Below, one piece after another: positions 17,018 to 25,747 of a stretch of 64,000 bases of DNA. The notes beneath the pieces are model-generated. The model was not told the DNA's origin and made no database searches. It saw only the letters and a list, made by a program, of their open reading frames with translations. The translations under genes were made by a program, and so were the position numbers. Positions within the stretch are counted from its first letter, which is position 1; each line of letters opens with the position of its first letter. This DNA is from Vibrio alfacsensis. Its GTDB lineage: Bacteria > Pseudomonadota > Gammaproteobacteria > Enterobacterales > Vibrionaceae. The DNA lies in assembly GCF_003544875.1 (NCBI RefSeq), contig NZ_CP032093.1, positions 558,001-622,000 of the forward strand, read 5' to 3'.

Positions 17018-17040
17018 ATAAGGAGCACAAGGCTCCTTAT
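17018..17040 (-). terminator. Hairpin downstream of ypjD
   Basis: ATAAGGAGC / GCTCCTTAT with a 5-base loop, 25 bases beyond the ypjD stop on the minus strand, followed by CCTTTAT. The T-tract is interrupted, so this is a moderate call. Confidence 0.6.
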
Positions 17041-17064
17041 TTATTCTATTTAGCCGATAGAGCA

Positions 17065-17859
17065 TCAGCTTAAAATGATCTCTTTCACAAATCGACTGCC
17101 GAAGTAGGCTAATGTGAGCAGGGTAGCGCCGGCAACGGCAAACCATGTTACTTTTTTACCTCGCCAACCTTTGCGGTAATGGCCCCAAAGCAAAACAGAG
17201 TAGACAATCCAAGCTATGAAAGACAATACGCCTTTATGAGCCTTGCCTTGAGCAAACATATCATGAACAAAACCAAATCCCGTAATGAGTGTTGCAGTGA
17301 GCAACAGGTTCCCGATCATAATGATTTTAAATAACTGACGTTCTACCATCATGAGAGGGGGCAAATTGGGATTGATTGCAAGAGATTGCTTTGTTTTCAG
17401 TTTGTGATCAAGCCAAGCGAGTTGCAGTGCATACAACGCGCCAATCGTTAGTGTGGCATATGAGAACAGCGCAAAAGATATGTGGATGAGCAGTTTAGGA
17501 TCGTTTTCTAAGTGCTTGATGAAAGTACTTGGCAAAAATGTCGCTGCGGTTAAGTTAATCGCGGCAAAGCTATAAACGACGGGCAATAAAAACCATAAGC
17601 GGTTCTTTAACATCGCTACGCTCATCACTAGCGAGATAATAAAGCTAATGAGTGATGCGACATTAAGAATGCTGAGGTTCTGTCCATAGCCGTGAAAAAT
17701 CAAATCACCCAAAATCCAAGCATGAAAGACAAGCGCGCATGCCGCACTGGCAAACACGGTTTTTACTTTGATACCAGACTGCTGAGAGAGTCCGGGTATA
17801 ATGGTCGCAATCGCCAAGACGTAAAGAATGGCCGCTGCGATGGCAATTAAGCTATCCAT
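17065..17859 (-). CDS. ypjD: CcsA/YpjD-family inner membrane protein
   Basis: A 264-residue polytopic protein of the cytochrome c assembly (CcsA/ResC-like) family, about eight transmembrane segments. Family members handle haem during cytochrome c maturation, but the function of YpjD itself is not established. The start at 17859 (MDSLIAIAAAILYVLAIAT) is chosen over 17979. It gives the normal length, has AGGA four bases upstream, and avoids a 40-residue hydrophilic extension. It is divergent from ffh, with 213 bp between the two starts, as in E. coli. Confidence 0.87.
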   Translation of the reverse strand: MDSLIAIAAAILYVLAIATIIPGLSQQSGIKVKTVFASAACALVFHAWILGDLIFHGYGQNLSILNVASLISFIISLVMSVAMLKNRLWFLLPVVYSFAAINLTAATFLPSTFIKHLENDPKLLIHISFALFSYATLTIGALYALQLAWLDHKLKTKQSLAINPNLPPLMMVERQLFKIIMIGNLLLTATLITGFGFVHDMFAQGKAHKGVLSFIAWIVYSVLLWGHYRKGWRGKKVTWFAVAGATLLTLAYFGSRFVKEIILS

Positions 17860-18006
17860 GAATCCTAAAGGTAGTTGTGCTCTGTGGTGAAAATTATACC
17901 TTGCATTGGACGTTGGGGCTATGCCGAATGCCTCAACAATCATGAGAGATGAGATATTGAAATTCATAAGCTTGCCCACGATATAACAATAGACAAGCTC
18001 AACGGG

Positions 18007-18035
18007 TATGACTGTGACGTTGGCTAAGGTATACT
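18007..18035 (+). promoter_or_regulatory. Possible ffh promoter
   Basis: TATACT at 18030-18035 lies 37 bp before the ffh start, with a weak -35 (TATGAC at 18007-18012, 17-bp spacing). A good -10 but poor -35, so this is tentative. Confidence 0.35.
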
Positions 18036-18072
18036 CATACTAATTAATCGCCATTCTAGCGAAGAGACAAAG

Positions 18073-19452
18073 ATGTTTGAGAATTTAACGGATCGATTAT
18101 CCAAAACGCTGAAGAATATCAGTGGCAAAGGTCGTCTGACTGAAGACAACATTAAAGAAACCCTACGCGAAGTTCGCATGGCCCTACTTGAGGCTGACGT
18201 TGCGCTTCCTGTTGTACGCGAATTCGTTAATCGCGTAAAAGAAAAAGCGGTCGGCGTAGAGGTATCTAAATCACTGACGCCTGGTCAAGAGTTCATCAAG
18301 ATCGTTCAAGCAGAACTTGAAGCGGTAATGGGTGAATCTAACGAGGCGCTTAACCTAGCCGCTCAGCCGCCAGCAGTACTATTAATGGCGGGTCTACAAG
18401 GTGCGGGTAAAACCACATCGGTAGGTAAATTATCTAAGCTGCTTAAAGAGCGTGATAAGAAGAAAGTTTTGGTTGTGTCTGCCGACGTTTACCGTCCAGC
18501 TGCGATCAAACAGCTCGAAACACTCGCATCAGACATTGGTGTGGATTTCTTCCCATCTTCACCAGATCAAAAGCCAATTGATATTGCGAATGCGGCAATC
18601 GACCACGCGAAGAAGAAATTCTATGACGTATTGATTGTCGATACAGCGGGTCGTTTGGCTATCGATGAAGAGATGATGGGTGAAATTAAAGATCTTCACT
18701 CAGCGATTAACCCTGTAGAGACACTGTTCGTTGTTGATGCAATGACGGGTCAAGATGCGGCGAACACAGCAAAAGCGTTCGGTGATGCGCTACCGCTAAC
18801 CGGTGTGATTCTGACGAAGGTGGATGGTGATGCACGTGGTGGTGCGGCGCTATCGGTACGTCATATTACAGGCAAACCAATTAAATTCTTGGGTGTGGGT
18901 GAAAAGACCGACGCATTAGAACCATTCCATCCAGATCGTGTTGCATCACGCATTCTGGGCATGGGTGACGTACTGTCACTGATTGAAGACCTACAGCGCA
19001 ATGTTGACCATGAAAAAGCAGAGAAGCTAGCGAAGAAGTTCAAAGAGAAGAAAGGCTTCGACCTTGAAGACTTCCGTGAACAGCTAGGTCAAATGCAAAA
19101 CATGGGCGGCATGATGGGCATGCTAGACAAGCTACCAGGTATGTCTCAGCTGCCATCGGATGTAAAAGATAAAGTTGACGATAAGATGTTCAAGCAAATG
19201 GAAGCAATCATCAGCTCCATGACAATGAAAGAGCGTCAACGCCCAGAAATCATCAAAGGTTCGCGCAAAAAGCGTATCGCTGCGGGTTCTGGTGTTCAGG
19301 TTCAAGATGTTAACCGTCTACTGAAACAGTTTACCCAAATGCAGAAGATGATGAAGAAAATGCAGAAAGGCGGCATGAAAGGCATGATGCGCAATATGCA
19401 AGGCATGATGGGCGGAATGGGTGGCGGTGGCTTCAATCCATTTGGTCGTTAA
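18073..19452 (+). CDS. ffh: Signal recognition particle protein Ffh
   Basis: The GTPase of the bacterial signal recognition particle. It binds 4.5S RNA and signal sequences at the ribosome and docks with FtsY to target membrane proteins. The 459-residue product has the N domain (about 1-88), the G domain with P-loop GLQGAGKTT (about 101-109), DTAGRL and TKVDGDARGG, and the Met-rich M domain (about 300-430). Its RNA-binding part is seen in QRPEIIKGSRKKRIAAGSG. The C-terminus is Met/Gly-rich and ends NPFGR. ATG at 18073 follows GAAGAGAC. It lies 207 bp upstream of the rpsP operon, the standard order. Confidence 0.98.
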   Translation: MFENLTDRLSKTLKNISGKGRLTEDNIKETLREVRMALLEADVALPVVREFVNRVKEKAVGVEVSKSLTPGQEFIKIVQAELEAVMGESNEALNLAAQPPAVLLMAGLQGAGKTTSVGKLSKLLKERDKKKVLVVSADVYRPAAIKQLETLASDIGVDFFPSSPDQKPIDIANAAIDHAKKKFYDVLIVDTAGRLAIDEEMMGEIKDLHSAINPVETLFVVDAMTGQDAANTAKAFGDALPLTGVILTKVDGDARGGAALSVRHITGKPIKFLGVGEKTDALEPFHPDRVASRILGMGDVLSLIEDLQRNVDHEKAEKLAKKFKEKKGFDLEDFREQLGQMQNMGGMMGMLDKLPGMSQLPSDVKDKVDDKMFKQMEAIISSMTMKERQRPEIIKGSRKKRIAAGSGVQVQDVNRLLKQFTQMQKMMKKMQKGGMKGMMRNMQGMMGGMGGGGFNPFGR

Positions 19453-19538
19453 TCGATTGCCTAGACTTTAGTTTCAGGGTGTTAGCTGCATCACAAACTT
19501 AAATTTTAATTTATGTTGGCGAAAAGTAGCTAAACCCC

Positions 19539-19566
19539 TTGCATTGAACCAGGATAAGAGTAAAAT
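19539..19566 (+). promoter_or_regulatory. Putative rpsP operon promoter
   Basis: TTGCAT (19539-19544), 16-bp spacer and TAAAAT (19561-19566) lie about 95 bp before rpsP, leaving a leader of about 85 bases that includes the hairpin listed next. Confidence 0.5.
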
Positions 19567-19590
19567 TCCGGAGCTTTATTTTGGCACGAG

Positions 19591-19640
19591 ACCCCAGACT
19601 GTTTCATTCATAAATGGTTTTGGGGTTAATTTTATTTTTG
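19591..19640 (+). promoter_or_regulatory. Leader hairpin of the rpsP operon, attenuator-like
   Basis: ACCCCAGA (19591-19598) can pair with TTTGGGGT (19619-19626) around a loop of about 20 bases, followed by TAATTTTATTTTTG. Stem plus U-rich tract ahead of a ribosomal protein gene is consistent with attenuation or autogenous control. It could instead be only the ffh terminator. Confidence 0.45.
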
Positions 19641-19659
19641 AGAAAGCAAAGAGGACGAC

Positions 19660-19908
19660 ATGGTAACCATTCGTTTGGCACGTCACGGCGCGAAGAAGCG
19701 TCCATTTTATCAAATCGTAGTTGCGGATAGCCGTAACGCAGCAACTGGCCGTTTCATCGAGAAAGTTGGTTTCTTTAACCCAACTGCACAAGGTCAAGAA
19801 GAAGGTCTACGTCTAGACCTAGACCGCGTTAACCATTGGGTTGGTCAAGGCGCGTCTCTATCTGACCGCGTTGCTAAGCTAGTTAAAGACGCTCAAAAAG
19901 CGGCTTAA
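19660..19908 (+). CDS. rpsP: 30S ribosomal protein S16
   Basis: A small-subunit assembly protein of 82 residues beginning [20 protein letters not shown], the invariant S16 N-terminus, and continuing with [28 protein letters not shown] precedes the ATG. It is first in the rpsP-rimM-trmD-rplS operon, which combines ribosomal proteins with a 30S maturation factor and a tRNA methyltransferase. Confidence 0.98.
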   Translation: MVTIRLARHGAKKRPFYQIVVADSRNAATGRFIEKVGFFNPTAQGQEEGLRLDLDRVNHWVGQGASLSDRVAKLVKDAQKAA

Positions 19909-19935
19909 TTCTTACTAAGAAGTAGAAATTAGCTT

Positions 19936-20484
19936 ATGTCGATGAAAGGTAAAGAAACAATGAGTGACAATAGAATTGTTGTAGGCAAGTTTGGTGCTAC
20001 TTACGGCATTCGTGGTTGGCTCAAGGTTTTTTCCTACACAGACAATGCTGAGAGCATTTTCGATTACAGCCCTTGGTTTGTTAACCAAAAGGGTTCGTGG
20101 GTTGAGTACAAAGTTGAAAGCTGGAAACGTCATGGCCAAGGTTATGTCTGTAAACTAGCTGAATTAGATGTTCGTGAAGACGCACAACTGATGACTAACT
20201 TTGAAATTGCTATTGACCCTGCGGTACTACCTGAATTGTCAGAAGATGAATTCTACTGGCGCGAATTGTTTGGGATGCAAGTGGTAACTAATAAAGGTTA
20301 CGATCTGGGTGTCGTTTCTGACATTCTAGAAACTGGCTCAAACGATGTTTTGGTGGTTAAAGCAAATCTTAAAGATGCTTTCGGGCAGAAGGAACGATTA
20401 ATTCCGTTCCTTGAAGAGCAAGTGATCATTAAAGTTGATCGCGAAGCTCAACGGATCGAAGTTGACTGGGATCCTGGATTCTAA
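19936..20484 (+). CDS. rimM: 16S rRNA processing protein RimM
   Basis: A 30S maturation factor that binds S19 and assists assembly of the 30S head. The 182-residue product has the N-terminal RimM barrel ([20 protein letters not shown]) and the C-terminal PRC-like barrel ([20 protein letters not shown] ... [10 protein letters not shown]). The start at 19936 ([10 protein letters not shown]) is used by analogy with other Vibrio proteins. An in-frame ATG at 19960 with AAAGG about 11 bases upstream is a real alternative and would shorten it by 8 residues. It follows rpsP by 27 bases and precedes trmD by 27. Confidence 0.95.
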   Translation: MSMKGKETMSDNRIVVGKFGATYGIRGWLKVFSYTDNAESIFDYSPWFVNQKGSWVEYKVESWKRHGQGYVCKLAELDVREDAQLMTNFEIAIDPAVLPELSEDEFYWRELFGMQVVTNKGYDLGVVSDILETGSNDVLVVKANLKDAFGQKERLIPFLEEQVIIKVDREAQRIEVDWDPGF

Positions 20485-20511
20485 TCTCCAAAATTACAGA
20501 GCGAGATAAAC

Positions 20512-21255
20512 ATGTGGGTTGGCGTAATTAGCCTTTTTCCTGAAATGTTCCGTTCTGTTACTGATTTTGGAGTAACAGGTCAAGCGGTTAAAAAAGGTCT
20601 TTTGTCGATTGAGACTTGGAATCCTCGAGATTTCACTCATGACAAACATCGCACTGTCGATGACCGACCTTACGGTGGCGGTCCTGGTATGTTAATGATG
20701 GTTCAGCCTTTGCGCGATGCCATTCATACCGCGAAAGCAGCCTCACCGGGTAAGACGAAAGTCATTTACCTCTCTCCTCAAGGTCGTAAGCTCGACCAGA
20801 AAGGGGTTGAAGAACTGGCAACGAATGAGAATTTACTTCTGATTTGTGGTCGTTATGAAGGGGTAGATGAGCGCATCATTCAATCTGAAGTCGACGAAGA
20901 ATGGTCGATTGGGGATTTTGTGATGACGGGTGGTGAGATACCAGCCATGACGTTAATTGATTCTGTCTCGCGGTTTATTCCGGGGGTGCTAGGGGATTTT
21001 GCGTCAGCAGAAGAGGATTCTTTTGCAAATGGCTTGTTAGATTGCCCTCACTATACGCGTCCTGAAGTGTTGGATGGCAAAGAAGTACCAGCGGTACTGA
21101 TGTCAGGTAACCATAAGGACATTCGTCACTGGCGATTAAAACAGTCGTTAGGCCGTACTTGGCTAAGAAGACCAGAGCTCCTGGAAAACCTAGCTCTGAC
21201 TGACGAACAGGAACAATTACTTGCTGAGTTCATCAGTGAACATAACGCAAAGTAA
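20512..21255 (+). CDS. trmD: tRNA (guanine37-N1)-methyltransferase
   Basis: Uses S-adenosylmethionine to make m1G37 in tRNAs reading CNN codons, preventing frameshifting. The 247-residue product has the SPOUT trefoil-knot motifs ([40 protein letters not shown]) and the flexible linker plus C-terminal domain ([19 protein letters not shown]). Start ATG at 20512 follows GAGCGAGA. Third gene of the rpsP operon. Length is normal. Confidence 0.97.
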   Translation: MWVGVISLFPEMFRSVTDFGVTGQAVKKGLLSIETWNPRDFTHDKHRTVDDRPYGGGPGMLMMVQPLRDAIHTAKAASPGKTKVIYLSPQGRKLDQKGVEELATNENLLLICGRYEGVDERIIQSEVDEEWSIGDFVMTGGEIPAMTLIDSVSRFIPGVLGDFASAEEDSFANGLLDCPHYTRPEVLDGKEVPAVLMSGNHKDIRHWRLKQSLGRTWLRRPELLENLALTDEQEQLLAEFISEHNAK

Positions 21256-21296
21256 CCTAATTTATTTAGTATCAGTTTATTCTAGGAATTTATAAA

Positions 21297-21650
21297 ATGA
21301 GTAACATCATCAAGGCTCTTGAAGAAGAGCAAATGAAGCAAGACCTACCTAAATTTGCACCAGGTGACACTGTTGTAGTTCAAGTTAAGGTAAAAGAAGG
21401 TGAACGTGAGCGTCTACAGGCTTTCGAAGGCGTTGTAATCGCAATCCGTAACCGTGGTCTTCACTCTGCTTTCACTGTACGTAAGATCTCTAACGGTGAA
21501 GGTGTTGAGCGTGTATTCCAAACTCACTCTCCAGTTGTTGATAGCATCGAAGTTAAACGCCGCGGTGCAGTACGTCGTGCCAAGTTGTACTACCTACGTG
21601 AGCGTTCTGGTAAGTCAGCTCGTATTAAAGAGAAACTTGCTAAGAAGTAA
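21297..21650 (+). CDS. rplS: 50S ribosomal protein L19
   Basis: A large-subunit protein of 117 residues at the 30S-50S interface. Typical segments are [28 protein letters not shown] and [23 protein letters not shown] precedes the ATG. It ends the operon and is followed by a strong terminator. Confidence 0.98.
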   Translation: MSNIIKALEEEQMKQDLPKFAPGDTVVVQVKVKEGERERLQAFEGVVIAIRNRGLHSAFTVRKISNGEGVERVFQTHSPVVDSIEVKRRGAVRRAKLYYLRERSGKSARIKEKLAKK

Positions 21651-21680
21651 TGCTATAACTAGCGTTCTCATAGTAAATAA

Positions 21681-21709
21681 CGGGGTCGAGCAATCGACCC
21701 CGTTTTTTT
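21681..21709 (+). terminator. Rho-independent terminator of the rpsP-rplS operon
   Basis: A 9-bp stem CGGGGTCGA / TCGACCCCG with tetraloop GCAA, then seven T. Confidence 0.95.
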
Positions 21710-21855
21710 GTAACTTGGGTTTGTAATATCAATATTCCGCGCGATTTTCATGGTCTAAACCACCAGCAACGCTTTGAAAGCCATATTTCTCGATTAACTA
21801 TATTTCTCAATTAAATATACTTTTCGACCAACTAAACTGCTCGATTAACGAGTAA
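21710..21855. other. AT-rich gap between convergent operons
   Basis: It contains near-repeats of a TCTCGATTAACTATA-like phrase (about 21785-21850). No gene is visible. Confidence 0.4.
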
Positions 21856-21883
21856 TAAAAAGGCTGATGCGTATACATCAACC
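21856..21883 (-). terminator. Terminator of yacG on the minus strand
   Basis: Read on the minus strand: GGTTGATG, loop TATACG, CATCAGCC, then TTTTTATT. It lies 34 bases past the yacG stop. Confidence 0.8.
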
Positions 21884-21916
21884 CTCTGTCACTTTAAATG
21901 TTCTGTATTAAGTGTA

Positions 21917-22111
21917 TTAATATGGATCTTCAGACCAACCATCACTATCTGACATGTCGGGTGCGCCAGGAATGGTGTTTTCTTCATCTGCCCACTCACC
22001 AAAATCAATCATTTGGCACTTTTTACTACAGAAAGGGCGATGAGGACTTTGCTCTCCCCATTCTACATCGGCACCACATTGTGGGCATGGAACGACAGTA
22101 ATTTTAGACAT
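21917..22111 (-). CDS. yacG: DNA gyrase inhibitor YacG, zinc-binding
   Basis: A 64-residue zinc protein. Four cysteines (CPQC near the N-terminus, [12 protein letters not shown]) form the treble-clef site. The family binds GyrB and inhibits DNA gyrase. The acidic tail ([11 protein letters not shown]...) is usual. The ATG at 22111 has AGGA nine bases upstream; an upstream TTG at 22117 is too close to that site. It follows zapD by 63 bp on the same strand, the same order as in E. coli. Confidence 0.93.
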   Translation of the reverse strand: MSKITVVPCPQCGADVEWGEQSPHRPFCSKKCQMIDFGEWADEENTIPGAPDMSDSDGWSEDPY

Positions 22112-22174
22112 CGTCAATCGTCCTGTTTGTTAAGGTGTATAAAGACAGTATGGAAATAGTAGTGCGATTATCGT

Positions 22175-22915
22175 TTAGCTACAAACGGCAAGTTCAAATT
22201 CAATATCTTGGCTGCACGCTTGGCCACTTTCAAAAGCGATAAATTTAATCGCAAAGCGGTTTTTATGGCCAGAGATCATTGGGTAGACGCCGTATTCCAT
22301 TGGGATATGTAAGCGAAGTATATTGGCTTCGTCAGCATCACTTTGAAAAAAACCAGCACGAGCGATTTGGGCTTTAAAATGGCCAGTTTCACGCGTGAGC
22401 TTCAACCAAAGGTTTAGCGCATCAGAGAGTGGTTTCAAACTCCCTTGCCACTTCGCGGCATCATGCTTTTTCCGCTCGATTGGTAGGTGTAACCAATAAT
22501 GCAGCGCTGGTAAATCGAAACAGCAAGAGCCACCAGGTAGGTTAAAACGTTGGCGAATAGAACTTAAAAAGCGATCTTCTTTGAGTGACTGACCAAATCG
22601 CTCTGCATTCATTAATTGGCTATGAATGGCATCAATATCACGCAGTAAGGCAGTCAGTGCTTCTTGATCTACACCCTCGACATTGAACCAATTACGGTAA
22701 GTGAGGCGTTGCTTTTCTAGATCTTTAGCCAGTTCACTTTTGAGTTGGATTTGCTCAAAGATCTCGACCATATCGAAAAGGGCACGAAAGAATAGCTGAT
22801 ACTGATGGTTATCGGTAAAGCCTGAGGCTAAGTGAGCCTGACGCAACAAAGACTCAACTCGCAAATAGATGCGAGTTTTTTCATTTAAAGGATGTTCAAA
22901 TTTGTGCGTGGTCAT
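22175..22915 (-). CDS. zapD: Cell division protein ZapD
   Basis: A cytosolic FtsZ-bundling protein (formerly YacF) that stabilises the Z ring. The 246-residue product opens with [19 protein letters not shown], the family signature, and is otherwise mostly helical. The ATG at 22915 lies about 9 bases after AAGG; an in-frame ATG at 22921 is only 3 bases after it and is less likely. It follows coaE by about 25 bp, and coaE-zapD-yacG probably form one transcript, as in E. coli. Confidence 0.95.
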   Translation of the reverse strand: MTTHKFEHPLNEKTRIYLRVESLLRQAHLASGFTDNHQYQLFFRALFDMVEIFEQIQLKSELAKDLEKQRLTYRNWFNVEGVDQEALTALLRDIDAIHSQLMNAERFGQSLKEDRFLSSIRQRFNLPGGSCCFDLPALHYWLHLPIERKKHDAAKWQGSLKPLSDALNLWLKLTRETGHFKAQIARAGFFQSDADEANILRLHIPMEYGVYPMISGHKNRFAIKFIAFESGQACSQDIEFELAVCS

Positions 22916-22941
22916 CGACATAAGCCTTGGTTAGAATCCCT

Positions 22942-23556
22942 CTATTTTGACAGATTTTTCTTACATATGGCTAGGTACTTTTGGTGTAAATCTGTGATTT
23001 GAAGCAAAAGATTAGGGTCATTTGGGTTGTTCTTAACCACATCGTCAGCCAGCGCGAGCCTTTGTTCACGAGATGCTTGAGAGGCTAAGATCGCACAAGC
23101 TTGTTCCTCACTAACGTTGTCGCGTTTCACGGTTCTTGAAATCTGTGTTTCGGCGGCCACATCTACCACAAGTACACGATCACACAAACTATCTAATTTA
23201 TTTTCAATGAGTAAAGGCACGACCAAAAGTGCGTATTCCGATGTGACCTGTTGCAAGTCCTCGATCATCTTTTCACGAATAATTGGGTGTAATAAAGCAT
23301 TAAGCCAAGCTTTTTCTTCTGGATTGGAAAAGATACGCTCGCGTAGCTTCGATCTATCGAGAGTTTGATCGCTTCTTACGATGTCTTTACCAAAGTGATG
23401 AATAATCGCATTGAGACCAGGTGTCCCGGGTTCAACGACTTCTCGGGCAACGATATCAGCATCGACAATATCAATGCTGAACTGCTGCTTAAACAAGTTT
23501 GCAACGGTGGTTTTACCGCTGGCAATACCGCCGGTTAACCCAATAACAAAAGTCAT
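22942..23556 (-). CDS. coaE: Dephospho-CoA kinase
   Basis: Catalyses the last step of coenzyme A synthesis, ATP-dependent phosphorylation of dephospho-CoA at the ribose 3'-OH. The 204-residue P-loop kinase has GLTGGIASGKTT (8-19) and DADIVAREVVEPG. The CoA domain follows with LLHPIIREKM, then the lid segment. Its start codon directly abuts the pilD stop, so the gene is coupled to the pilus operon. Confidence 0.97.
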   Translation of the reverse strand: MTFVIGLTGGIASGKTTVANLFKQQFSIDIVDADIVAREVVEPGTPGLNAIIHHFGKDIVRSDQTLDRSKLRERIFSNPEEKAWLNALLHPIIREKMIEDLQQVTSEYALLVVPLLIENKLDSLCDRVLVVDVAAETQISRTVKRDNVSEEQACAILASQASREQRLALADDVVKNNPNDPNLLLQITDLHQKYLAICKKNLSK

Positions 23557-24426
23557 TTACACTCCTAAAATTGACGTAAAGTACCAGTTTAGAATTTGTT
23601 CACCCCAAATTAGGCTTACCCAACCTGCTATTGCTAGGTATGGGCCGAATGGAAAAGCTTTTTCGATACCTTGTTTTTGCAAACGTAATTGAATAAGACC
23701 AAAAATGATGCCGACGATTGATGAAAGCAAAATGATCATTGGGAGTGATTGCCAACCTAACCAAGCTCCTAACGCGGCGAGTAACTTGAAATCACCATAT
23801 CCCATTCCCTCTTTACCTGTTAGGAGTTTGAACCCCCAATAGACACTCCAAAGGCAGAGGTAGCCGGCGATCGCACCAATGACGGCATCTTGTAAACTAA
23901 TAGGACTAATACCAGTGAGCGCAAGCGCAATGCCTGACCACATTAAAGGCAAGGTCAGTTGATCTGGCAGCAACATGGTATCAAGATCGATAAATGTGGC
24001 GGCAATAAGTACAAAGGTAAAGAAAATTAATGCGATGGTGAAGTAGCTAAAACCGAAGTAAAACGCGAGAAAACCCGAACAGAGCGCGGTGAGAAGTTCA
24101 ATGAGAGGGTAGCGAACACTAATCGAAGATTGGCAGTTGTGGCATTTTCCTTTCAATAATAACCAGCTAATCACGGGAATGTTGTCTCGAACACGAATAG
24201 GCGTGCCGCATTGTTGACAAGAAGAGCGTGGAACACTGAGAGTCAGCTTCTCCGTTGGCGCTTGAATTTTGTATTCAGGAAAAGATTCCGCACACTCGTG
24301 TCGCCATTCGATTTCCATGATTTTTGGTAGGCGATAAATAACAACGTTGAGGAAACTTCCCACGATTAAACCGAAAATCGTGGCAAATACAACGAATAGC
24401 CATGGGTAGTACAGGAATACTTCCAT
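23557..24426 (-). CDS. pilD: Type IV prepilin peptidase / N-methyltransferase
   Basis: An inner-membrane aspartic protease that removes prepilin leaders and N-methylates the new terminal Phe, for both type IV pili and type II secretion. The 289-residue product has the cytoplasmic Cys4 zinc domain (CQQCG and KCHNCQ), then about seven membrane segments with catalytic aspartates in [11 protein letters not shown] and [14 protein letters not shown]. The start at 24426 (MEVFLYYPW) is supported by AAGAGAAAG; the upstream start at 24459 adds an unrelated stretch. It is last of pilABCD. Confidence 0.96.
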   Translation of the reverse strand: MEVFLYYPWLFVVFATIFGLIVGSFLNVVIYRLPKIMEIEWRHECAESFPEYKIQAPTEKLTLSVPRSSCQQCGTPIRVRDNIPVISWLLLKGKCHNCQSSISVRYPLIELLTALCSGFLAFYFGFSYFTIALIFFTFVLIAATFIDLDTMLLPDQLTLPLMWSGIALALTGISPISLQDAVIGAIAGYLCLWSVYWGFKLLTGKEGMGYGDFKLLAALGAWLGWQSLPMIILLSSIVGIIFGLIQLRLQKQGIEKAFPFGPYLAIAGWVSLIWGEQILNWYFTSILGV

Positions 24427-24490
24427 ATCTTTCTCTTGAACAATTGACCAAATTAGCAAGATGCTGTTTTGATGGGATTAAAGCTGCATT

Positions 24491-25714
24491 CTATCCCAAT
24501 ACGCTCATTAAGTTAAAGATAGGGAGGTACATTGCAGTAACAAGACTTCCTACGACAACCCCGAGAAAAACAATGAGTAGAGGCTCTAAAATTTTACTCA
24601 AATTATCGACGGTGTTATCGACTTCAAACTCATAAATGGTCGCGACTTTGTTTAGCATATCATCCAAGCGTCCGGATTCTTCACCAATCATCACCATTTG
24701 CAACACCAATTCAGGAAAGACTCCGCTATTTCGCATGGCAATATACAAGGGCATTCCTGCTGCTGTATCGTGATAAATGTCATTAATTGCGAGTTGATAA
24801 TGGAGGTTACCTGAGGTTTTAGCCGTGGTTTGTAAGCAGAGTAGAATAGGGATCCCTGAACTGAAGCTCGTCGCGAGTGTTCGACTGAATTTAGCAATGG
24901 CCGCTTTAGATAACACGGGACCTAAAATGGGAAGCGCTATGCTGACACGTGCAAGCAGTAAACGAAACGAGTGAGAATGCTGGCTTACGAAACGTGAGGT
25001 GATAGCTAAGCTTATGAATACTAAGCCAATATACGCTCCCCATTTTTGCGTCCAAGCAGACACTAATAGTACTATCTGAGTAAATAGCGGTAACTCTGCG
25101 CCAAAGCCTGCAAACATCGTTTCGAATTCAGGAATCACTTGAGTCAACATCAGATAAGAGACAGCAAGCGCTGCGAATACGACCATCGCTGGATAAATTA
25201 AGGCTTTGATGACTTTTGAGCGCAACTGTTCGCTTTTTTCTCGATAAGTGGCGAGACGTTCGAAAACAAGAGGTAAGTTACCCGATTGTTCACCTGTGGC
25301 GATTAGATCGGTATAAAACGGATCAAATTGCTTGCTGGTGTTATGCATGGCTTTTGATATTGGGGTTCCGGCTTCTATCGCTCGAGTAACACTGAGCAGA
25401 ATCGACTTCATTTCTGCTTTTTTATGGCTTTCAGCGACAAGATGTAATGCTTGAACAATGGGAACTCCTGTTATTAGCATGGTCGAAATCTGACGGGTAA
25501 AAGCTGTGATATCTTTACCTTTTACACGCTGGGTTAATTTCTTAAGCAAAGAGATACGACGCTTTTTTAGTTTTCTGACTTTTATGTGTTGCGCAGCTAA
25601 GCGTTCGCGAACTTCGAATTCACTGAGAGCAAGAGTATGGCCAGAGGCTTTCTTTCCGGAGCTATTGATGCCTTTCCAGATATAGTTGTTGAGTCGTAAA
25701 CCTTTGTTTTTCAT
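24491..25714 (-). CDS. pilC: Type IV pilus inner-membrane platform protein
   Basis: The platform protein on which the PilB ATPase drives pilin polymerisation. The 407-residue product has two GspF/T2SSF domains (about 70-195 and 275-400), each with [10 protein letters not shown] or [13 protein letters not shown] motifs, and three or so transmembrane helices. It is transcribed after pilB, with 33 bp between. The N-terminal [17 protein letters not shown] segment is typical. Confidence 0.95.
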   Translation of the reverse strand: MKNKGLRLNNYIWKGINSSGKKASGHTLALSEFEVRERLAAQHIKVRKLKKRRISLLKKLTQRVKGKDITAFTRQISTMLITGVPIVQALHLVAESHKKAEMKSILLSVTRAIEAGTPISKAMHNTSKQFDPFYTDLIATGEQSGNLPLVFERLATYREKSEQLRSKVIKALIYPAMVVFAALAVSYLMLTQVIPEFETMFAGFGAELPLFTQIVLLVSAWTQKWGAYIGLVFISLAITSRFVSQHSHSFRLLLARVSIALPILGPVLSKAAIAKFSRTLATSFSSGIPILLCLQTTAKTSGNLHYQLAINDIYHDTAAGMPLYIAMRNSGVFPELVLQMVMIGEESGRLDDMLNKVATIYEFEVDNTVDNLSKILEPLLIVFLGVVVGSLVTAMYLPIFNLMSVLG

Positions 25715-25747
25715 AGGTTAGAAAACGGTCTCTTTATGCGTTACACG

